Source: Streptomyces sp. A1277 (GTDB taxonomy: Bacteria; Actinomycetota; Actinomycetes; Streptomycetales; Streptomycetaceae). Taken from it: a DNA stretch of 64,000 bases. Below the pieces are notes generated by a model that saw only the letters and a program-made list of their open reading frames with translations, made no database searches and was not told where the DNA came from. The stretch lies in contig NZ_SSBI01000020.1 in assembly GCF_004795015.1 (NCBI RefSeq), positions 1-64,000 on the forward strand. Reading direction: 5' to 3'. Below are positions 60,351 through 64,000 of the stretch, piece after piece. How positions within the stretch are numbered: position 1 is the first letter of the stretch; each line of letters begins with the position of its first letter. Made by a program: the position numbers and the translations under genes.

Positions 60351-60941
60351 ATGACCACCGAGTCCGAGGCCGACACCCTCGAACTGCCTCCCGTCCCCGA
60401 GTTCGGGGCTGGGAGGCCCCGGTGGGCCGCCCAGCGCATCCACCCCCGCCGCCTCGCCCGCGGCCACCTCATCCAGTGGACAGGGATTCGCGCCTGGACC
60501 ATGGCAGTCGGCCACCCCACCCCCGGCAAAGTCATCCCACGCCGCATCGCCGGACTCACAGCCGCCGCACTGCTCGCCTGGCGCACCGGTCACCAGCAGC
60601 CCCAGCTCCTCGCCATCGCGGCTGGCGCCTACACCGTCACCGCCTGGCGGGCCGGGCGCCCCGTCCCCCCGACCCCGCCCACTGAAGAGGAGTTGCAGCG
60701 CCGCGTGATTCTCGGCGTGCAGCATCTGCTCGGTGACTCACCAGCCGTGTTCGTCTGCGACGTCTACGCCGCGCTCCGGGCCCGGCCAGCCGCCGCCCAC
60801 CTCGATGACGCCCGGCTCCGCGCCGTGCTCGTCCACTGCGGCATCACCATCCACAAGAGCGTCCGCGTCAGCCCCACCCAGACCGGCCGCAGCGGCATCA
60901 AGGCCGCCGACATCGCGGCCCTCCTCTCCCCCACCCCGTAG
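60351..60941 (+). CDS. Hypothetical protein with a winged-helix-like C-terminus
   Basis: A 196-residue protein. The N-terminal 110 residues are basic with one weakly hydrophobic stretch (RIAGLTAAALLAWRTGHQQP). After a Pro-rich linker the C-terminal part (DSPAVFVCDVYAALRARPAA; DDARLRAVLVHCGITIHKSV) looks like a winged helix. It ends at the first GTAGAC repeat. It may bind DNA; similar proteins follow spd genes in Streptomyces elements. Confidence 0.6.
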   Translation: MTTESEADTLELPPVPEFGAGRPRWAAQRIHPRRLARGHLIQWTGIRAWTMAVGHPTPGKVIPRRIAGLTAAALLAWRTGHQQPQLLAIAAGAYTVTAWRAGRPVPPTPPTEEELQRRVILGVQHLLGDSPAVFVCDVYAALRARPAAAHLDDARLRAVLVHCGITIHKSVRVSPTQTGRSGIKAADIAALLSPTP

Positions 60942-61020
60942 ACCCCCCTTCCGAGGACGTAGACGCAGGTCAAGACGCCCCGGAAGGGGCTGTAGACCGC
61001 CCGTAGACCGGGCCGTAGAC
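60938..61020. repeat. Five helically phased GTAGAC repeats
   Basis: GTAGAC occurs at 60938, 60959, 60992, 61003 and 61015, all in the same direction. The intervals are 21, 33, 11 and 12 bp, close to multiples of one DNA turn, so one face of the helix would carry all five. The first copy contains the TAG stop of the gene before. It looks like a binding site array for a protein, for example a copy-control, transfer or operator site. Confidence 0.55.
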
Positions 61021-61052
61021 CACCCTCCACCCACCCACTGAAGGAGATCACC

Positions 61053-61286
61053 ATGCCCGAGAACCACGACATCACCATCCGAGGCCGCCTCCTGGCACCG
61101 GACGGAAGCGTCGTCACCTGCCCCGTATGCGACGCCAGCACGCAGCTCACCGTGTACGGCCCCGACGGCGGCGCCGGCCGACTGATGTGCCCCGACGGCC
61201 ACCACTTCGCCCCCCCGGCCCCCATCGACCCCGTCGACCTGCTCGCGCGCGCCGTCGCCGACCCGCGCACCGAGTTCCTGGGCTGA
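61053..61286 (+). CDS. Small zinc-ribbon-like protein (77 residues)
   Basis: ATG 61053 follows GAAGGAG. VVTCPVCDASTQLTVYG and GRLMCPDGHHFAPP give Cys and His pairs suited to one zinc ion. The end is acidic and helical. Function unknown. After it, an 8-bp hairpin (GGGCGGCC with GGTCGCCC) lies in 61287-61362. Confidence 0.6.
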   Translation: MPENHDITIRGRLLAPDGSVVTCPVCDASTQLTVYGPDGGAGRLMCPDGHHFAPPAPIDPVDLLARAVADPRTEFLG

Positions 61287-61362
61287 CCACACCACCCCGA
61301 GGGCGGCCGACTCACTGCCAGGCGACCGGTCGCCCCCCATCCCAACCACGAGGCAGGACCCG

Positions 61363-61548
61363 ATGAGCGACTACGACGAGATGACCAACGCCGACGTGAT
61401 GAGCGGCGAGGAGATGCGCGAGTACGACCAGGCTGCCGAGGCCCTGCTCGACGCCCAGGACGAGGAGCGGTGGGCCGCCGAAGAGGCCGCCGCCCAGCTC
61501 GATGACGGCGAGCCGTGGGAGGGCCTTGCCGACGGCGAGGAGCGCTGA
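61363..61548 (+). CDS. Small acidic protein (61 residues)
   Basis: Very acidic (about 20 Asp/Glu, few Lys/Arg), one long helix (EEMREYDQAAEALLDAQDEE). DNA-mimic and anti-restriction proteins of phages are often small and acidic like this, but no known family is recognisable, so that is only a possibility. The ribosome-binding region GAGGCAGGACC is repeated before the next tiny gene. Confidence 0.55.
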   Translation: MSDYDEMTNADVMSGEEMREYDQAAEALLDAQDEERWAAEEAAAQLDDGEPWEGLADGEER

Positions 61549-61561
61549 CCCAAGCCATCTC

Positions 61562-61601
61562 CGGGGGCGGCCGCCATCGGCCAAGACACCGGCCGCCCCC
61601 G
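61562..61601 (+). terminator. Perfect 12-bp hairpin
   Basis: CGGGGGCGGCCG (61562-61573) pairs with CGGCCGCCCCCG (61590-61601) around a 16-base loop. It sits between the acidic-protein gene and the next tiny gene. Confidence 0.65.
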
Positions 61602-61635
61602 AGCCCATCCCCAACCACGAGACAGGACCACGATC

Positions 61636-61710
61636 ATGGCACCCATCGAGTTCCCGCCCCTCCCGTACTGCGCGAAGTGCGGCGGCCACTACCCCGCCCA
61701 CAGCCACTGA
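61636..61710 (+). CDS. Possible 24-residue peptide with a CxxC
   Basis: ATG 61636 opens a 24-residue frame, PIEFPPLPYCAKCGGHYPAH, with two cysteines and three histidines. Its leader (CAACCACGAGACAGGACC, 61611-61628) nearly repeats the leader of the acidic-protein gene (61341-61360), which supports translation of both. It may be a very small zinc-binding protein. Confidence 0.4.
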   Translation: MAPIEFPPLPYCAKCGGHYPAHSH

Positions 61711-61725
61711 GAGAAGCTGAGCACC

Positions 61726-61926
61726 GTGGACGAAGAACCCTTCTACGAGCCGTGGGGCCCGGTGTACGAAGCGCCGAACCCTGACTGCGCCGCCTGCCCC
61801 TGCCACACCGCCCGGGTCTGCGATAACGGCCTCTGGGGGCAGGCGAGCCAGCCGACCTACCCCGGCGGCAGGCCGTACACCGCGCCGTGCCCCTGCCGCA
61901 CCGCCTCTGTCACACCCCCGCAGTAG
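61726..61926 (+). CDS. Small cysteine-rich protein (66 residues)
   Basis: GTG 61726 starts DEEPFYEPWGPVYEAPNPDC, then CAACPCHTARVC and PCPCRTASVT. There are six or seven cysteines in total, in a pattern like other tiny zinc-binding proteins of this cluster. Function unknown. Confidence 0.52.
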   Translation: MDEEPFYEPWGPVYEAPNPDCAACPCHTARVCDNGLWGQASQPTYPGGRPYTAPCPCRTASVTPPQ

Positions 61927-61985
61927 CGTTCGACCATCACACCCGTTGGATTTCGACTGGCTGCCGAAGCCGACGGAGGACCCGG

Positions 61986-62011
61986 CCCCGCCCGACTGCT
62001 CTCGGGCGGGG
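61986..62011 (+). terminator. Perfect 10-bp terminator hairpin
   Basis: CCCCGCCCGA (61986-61995) pairs with TCGGGCGGGG (62002-62011), 6-base loop, followed by GCTTCCTC. It should end the long early operon, as the next gene has its own upstream space. Confidence 0.72.
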
Positions 62012-62036
62012 CTTCCTCATGCGCCACACTGGACGC

Positions 62037-62216
62037 ATGCAGCCGATCATCCTCGACCTGTACGCCGCCCAGGCCGCAACCGGCATCCGGCCCGGCACCC
62101 TCCGCCAATGGCTCCGCCGCGGCAAGCTCACCCACCACGGGCACGACAAGGCCGGCCGCGCCCTGGTCGACCTCAACGAACTACCCGCCACACTCGCCAG
62201 CGCAAAGGCCGCTTGA
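62037..62216 (+). CDS. Small MerR/Xis-type HTH protein (59 residues)
   Basis: From ATG 62037. IILDLYAAQAATGIRPGTLR and QWLRRGKLTHHGHDKAGRAL form a minimal winged helix of the excisionase/MerR type. No Shine-Dalgarno is seen, so the message may be leaderless. Possibly regulates the late genes beyond. Confidence 0.62.
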   Translation: MQPIILDLYAAQAATGIRPGTLRQWLRRGKLTHHGHDKAGRALVDLNELPATLASAKAA

Positions 62217-62248
62217 CCCGGGTGATCACCGGGTGTAACACTCAAGGC

Positions 62249-62293
62249 ACGTCCGGCATGCCCGGACGGCGGGCCCGCTGAGACCGGTGGGCC
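62249..62293 (+). terminator. Two adjacent hairpins
   Basis: CGTCCGG-CATGC-CCGGACG (about 62250-62268) is followed by GGCCCGC paired with GTGGGCC (about 62272-62293, one G-T pair), then TTCGTC. They separate the HTH gene from the lipoprotein gene. Confidence 0.55.
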
Positions 62294-62383
62294 TTCGTCA
62301 TGTCACGAGACGATGACACCCCCTTCGCCCCGCCCACACATGTGGAAGCGTGGCCCCCTCAGCCAGCCATCCCAGGGGGGACC

Positions 62384-62818
62384 ATGAACACCCGCACCAC
62401 CGCCGTTGCACTCATCGCCGTTGCCATGCTCGCCACGCTCACCGCATGCGACGGAGACGACGACAAGGCCGCCGCTGCCAAGCCCAGCGAGGCACCCACC
62501 GTGTCTGCCGCAGACCGCGACGCCGCCCGCGAAGCCGCCGGCCTCCCGCCCGAGCCCACGGCCGAAGCCCGCACCGCGTACCTCGACGCCCTCAACGCGA
62601 TCGACACCCGCATCATCAAGCCCGGCAAGGAAGACCAAGCCGTGAGCCGCGGCCTCAACCAGTGCGGCTCGATCAAGACGACAAAGGACCGCGCGAAGCT
62701 CATCAAACTGACCCTGAGCCGGTTCACCATCGACACCCGGCTGCCGGAGATCAGCAACGAAGCCACCGGCGGGAAGGTGCTGGACGCCGTTCACAAGAAC
62801 CTCTGCCCGGACTTCTGA
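62384..62818 (+). CDS. Secreted lipoprotein, DUF732-like
   Basis: A 144-residue protein from ATG 62384 with CAGGGGGG upstream. A signal peptide with lipobox (TTAVALIAVAMLATLTAC, Cys22) is followed by an acidic/Ala-Lys linker. The C-terminal helical domain (ARTAYLDALNAIDTRIIKPG; QAVSRGLNQCGSIK; NLCPDF) with paired cysteines resembles DUF732 proteins. In a prophage such a lipoprotein might act in superinfection exclusion at the cell surface. That is inference. Confidence 0.7.
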   Translation: MNTRTTAVALIAVAMLATLTACDGDDDKAAAAKPSEAPTVSAADRDAAREAAGLPPEPTAEARTAYLDALNAIDTRIIKPGKEDQAVSRGLNQCGSIKTTKDRAKLIKLTLSRFTIDTRLPEISNEATGGKVLDAVHKNLCPDF

Positions 62819-62824
62819 CGCGCC

Positions 62825-63031
62825 ATGAGCGAGACACCGGCGAAGACATACCCCTGCTGCGCGATCCCGCTGTTCATTCTGCTGGTGCTGGTCATCGCCG
62901 GAAGCTGTTCAGCCAGCTTGGATGGGACCGACGACGCACCCGCGCCGACCCGACCCACTCTCAGGGACCCTGGGTACACCGACAGCCTCTGCGAGGGCGG
63001 CGACTACGCCCTGTACGACGACTGCCGCTGA
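62825..63031 (+). CDS. Small membrane or secreted protein (68 residues)
   Basis: ATG 62825, 6 bp after the lipoprotein stop. One hydrophobic segment (CCAIPLFILLVLVIAGSCSA) near the N-terminus, then an outside tail with two cysteines (SLCEGGDYALYDDC). It may be a lipoprotein or a single-pass membrane protein, and probably works with the lipoprotein before it. Confidence 0.6.
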   Translation: MSETPAKTYPCCAIPLFILLVLVIAGSCSASLDGTDDAPAPTRPTLRDPGYTDSLCEGGDYALYDDCR

Positions 63032-63043
63032 CCTTCCAACCCG

Positions 63044-63072
63044 AGCCCGGCCCGCACCACGCAGGCCGGGCT
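63044..63072 (+). terminator. Perfect 9-bp hairpin
   Basis: AGCCCGGCC (63044-63052) pairs with GGCCGGGCT (63064-63072) around an 11-base loop, 12 bp after the previous stop codon. Confidence 0.68.
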
Positions 63073-63094
63073 CACGCATGCTCAGGAGGACAAT

Positions 63095-63328
63095 GTGGCC
63101 GAAACTCCACCCATCACCGTTGAGCTGCCGCCAGTCCCGAGCTACGTCACCAGGGACACCCTGCGGGACATCTGCCGCACCCTAGGTCTGGACCCCGCCA
63201 ACGTGCGTGAGATCCGCCTCGACGTGCACGAGGTCACCGCCACGCTACTTTTGTGCACCCCTGACGGCTGCAAGATCCGATACGGCGACGGCGCGGCCAC
63301 CACCACGGTCACCATCCCCATCAGCTGA
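63095..63328 (+). CDS. Small hypothetical protein (77 residues)
   Basis: GTG 63095 with AGGAGGA upstream. PPVPSYVTRDTLRDICRTLG followed by beta-strands (VREIRLDVHEVTATLLLCTP) suggests a small alpha/beta fold. Phage proteins of this kind are often found just before the HNH/terminase region. Confidence 0.62.
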   Translation: MAETPPITVELPPVPSYVTRDTLRDICRTLGLDPANVREIRLDVHEVTATLLLCTPDGCKIRYGDGAATTTVTIPIS

Positions 63329-63342
63329 CCCAGGAGGACACC

Positions 63343-63507
63343 GTGGCCGACGACCGCATCACCCAGCCCGACCCGCTGACCAAGATGGCCCAGGGCGCCG
63401 TCTCCATGCACGAGCTCTACACCGCATGGATCGACGCTGGCTTCACCAAGGGCGAAGCCCTGGAACTGCTCAAGGCGCTGCTCCTCGGACAGCAGAGGGG
63501 ACGCTGA
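63343..63507 (+). CDS. Small helical protein (54 residues)
   Basis: GTG 63343 with CAGGAGGAC 8 bp before it. Mostly helical (MAQGAVSMHELYTAWIDAGF; GEALELLKALLLGQQ). The start codon context is nearly the same as that of the gene before it, so both are probably translated. Function unknown. Confidence 0.6.
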   Translation: MADDRITQPDPLTKMAQGAVSMHELYTAWIDAGFTKGEALELLKALLLGQQRGR

Positions 63508-63509
63508 TC

Positions 63510-63809
63510 ATGCCCGTCTACCCGAACCGTGAGCGCGCCCTGCGGCACCTCAAGCGCACCCAGACCGCCTACCTGTACGGGCGCTTCCCCCAGCGCTACA
63601 TCCTCGGCATCCAAAGCCCCGAGGAGTACGAGGACATCGTCCGTGACCTCGTCAACGACCTCGCCGATCAGCAGGGCATCCCCCGCCGTCTGCTCCATGT
63701 CTCGGGCAGCGCATACCAGGTCGAGCATGACTACTACCAGGGCTCGCACAGACTGCCTGCCCTGCCTGGTGCATCCGCCTCACCCCCCTGGTCACATGGC
63801 CAGGCGTAA
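63510..63809 (+). CDS. Hypothetical protein (99 residues)
   Basis: ATG 63510, 2 bp after the previous stop. PVYPNRERALRHLKRTQTAY and EEYEDIVRDLVNDLADQQGI are helical, followed by a short beta part and a Pro/Ser tail. It overlaps the start of the HNH gene by 14 bp. Function unknown. Confidence 0.58.
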   Translation: MPVYPNRERALRHLKRTQTAYLYGRFPQRYILGIQSPEEYEDIVRDLVNDLADQQGIPRRLLHVSGSAYQVEHDYYQGSHRLPALPGASASPPWSHGQA

Positions 63810-64000
63810 GGCCATGCAGGTCTGCCCCACCCCCGGGTGCCCCACCCTCACCCCCGGGGGGAGGTGTCCCCCCTGCCAGGCCCAGGCCACCAAGGACAGG
63901 CCAGCACACCGCAACGCAGGACGAGGCACACGCTGGATCAAGTCCAGCGCTCGCTACCTCGAAGACCATCCGTACTGCGAGTGCGACCATTGCAGCATGT
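63796..64000 (+). CDS. HNH endonuclease, cut by the window edge
   Basis: The first 68 residues of an HNH-type protein. QVCPTPGCPTLTPGGRCPPC gives a four-cysteine knuckle, and RWIKSSARYLEDHPYCECDH is the approach to the HNH core seen in phage HNH endonucleases ('R-W...R..yL..HP-x-C'). The catalytic H-N-H part lies beyond the right edge. In actinophages this gene usually precedes the terminase small subunit, which is the main reason I call the element a prophage. Confidence 0.75.
   Translation, partial: MARRKAMQVCPTPGCPTLTPGGRCPPCQAQATKDRPAHRNAGRGTRWIKSSARYLEDHPYCECDHCSM

Noticed and set aside
45033..64000. Certain assignment as an actinomycete integrative-conjugative element
   Set aside because: Primase-polymerase, int, xis and DUF2637 fit both types, but no FtsK/TraB-like transfer gene is seen and the HNH gene at the edge points to a phage. 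The call stays provisional because the decisive genes lie outside.

Overview
The window is a piece of a Streptomyces chromosome (about 70% G+C, G/C at third codon positions). It holds a 16S rRNA leader typical of the genus, a c-di-AMP (ydaO-type) riboswitch before an M23 peptidase, an NsdA-type developmental regulator with a rare TTA codon, and a WhiB-like protein in a mobile element. Several starts were moved from the longest open frame to a start with a Shine-Dalgarno sequence.

Region 1 (1-27022) is ordinary chromosome. At the left edge are the leader and tandem promoters of an rRNA operon that reads leftward out of the window. Then follow a divergent MarR/MFS pair, a PAS-PP2C-HATPase regulator, a type II NADH dehydrogenase, a TetR regulator, an ECF sigma factor fused to a membrane anchor and an NPCBM domain, a large AfsR-like NB-ARC regulator, an atypical asparagine-synthase-fold protein, the NsdA-like regulator, an L-2-hydroxyglutarate-oxidase-like enzyme, trmB, a PrsW protease, the riboswitch/M23 unit, a membrane PP2C phosphatase, the initiator tRNA, a small membrane protein and a truncated monooxygenase remnant.

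Region 2 (27134-44921) is a 17.8-kb island bounded by two perfect 111-bp direct repeats (27023-27133, 44922-45032). Each repeat starts inside the anticodon stem of a tRNA-Lys(TTT) and carries only the 3' part of that tRNA plus its downstream flank. The island has no integrase. Its left arm is a tightly overlapping five-gene operon: unknown protein, pPIWI-RE Argonaute-like protein, DinG-type Fe-S helicase, REase associated with pPIWI-RE, and a Cas4-like PD-(D/E)XK nuclease. Divergent from it are an N6-adenine DNA methyltransferase with an N-terminal HTH and a soluble Ser/Thr kinase; facing these are a ParB-like protein and a small unknown protein. I read this as an anti-mobile-element defence island and regard it as the most interesting part of the window.

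Region 3 (45033 to past the right edge) is a second element in the same attachment site, most likely a prophage (possibly an actinomycete integrative element). It has an integrase next to the att site, a divergent repressor/HTH switch with repeated GTTCAG operators, an excisionase-like gene, a primase-polymerase, a candidate replication origin between primase and helicase, a helicase, a WhiB-like protein, and a cytosine methyltransferase with a second conserved-looking protein encoded in an overlapping frame. Then comes a long run of tiny, translationally coupled, often cysteine-rich or membrane genes, ending in a truncated HNH endonuclease. Structural or conjugation genes and the intact tRNA-Lys should lie to the right. 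The shared att repeats suggest the prophage integrase could also excise the defence island.
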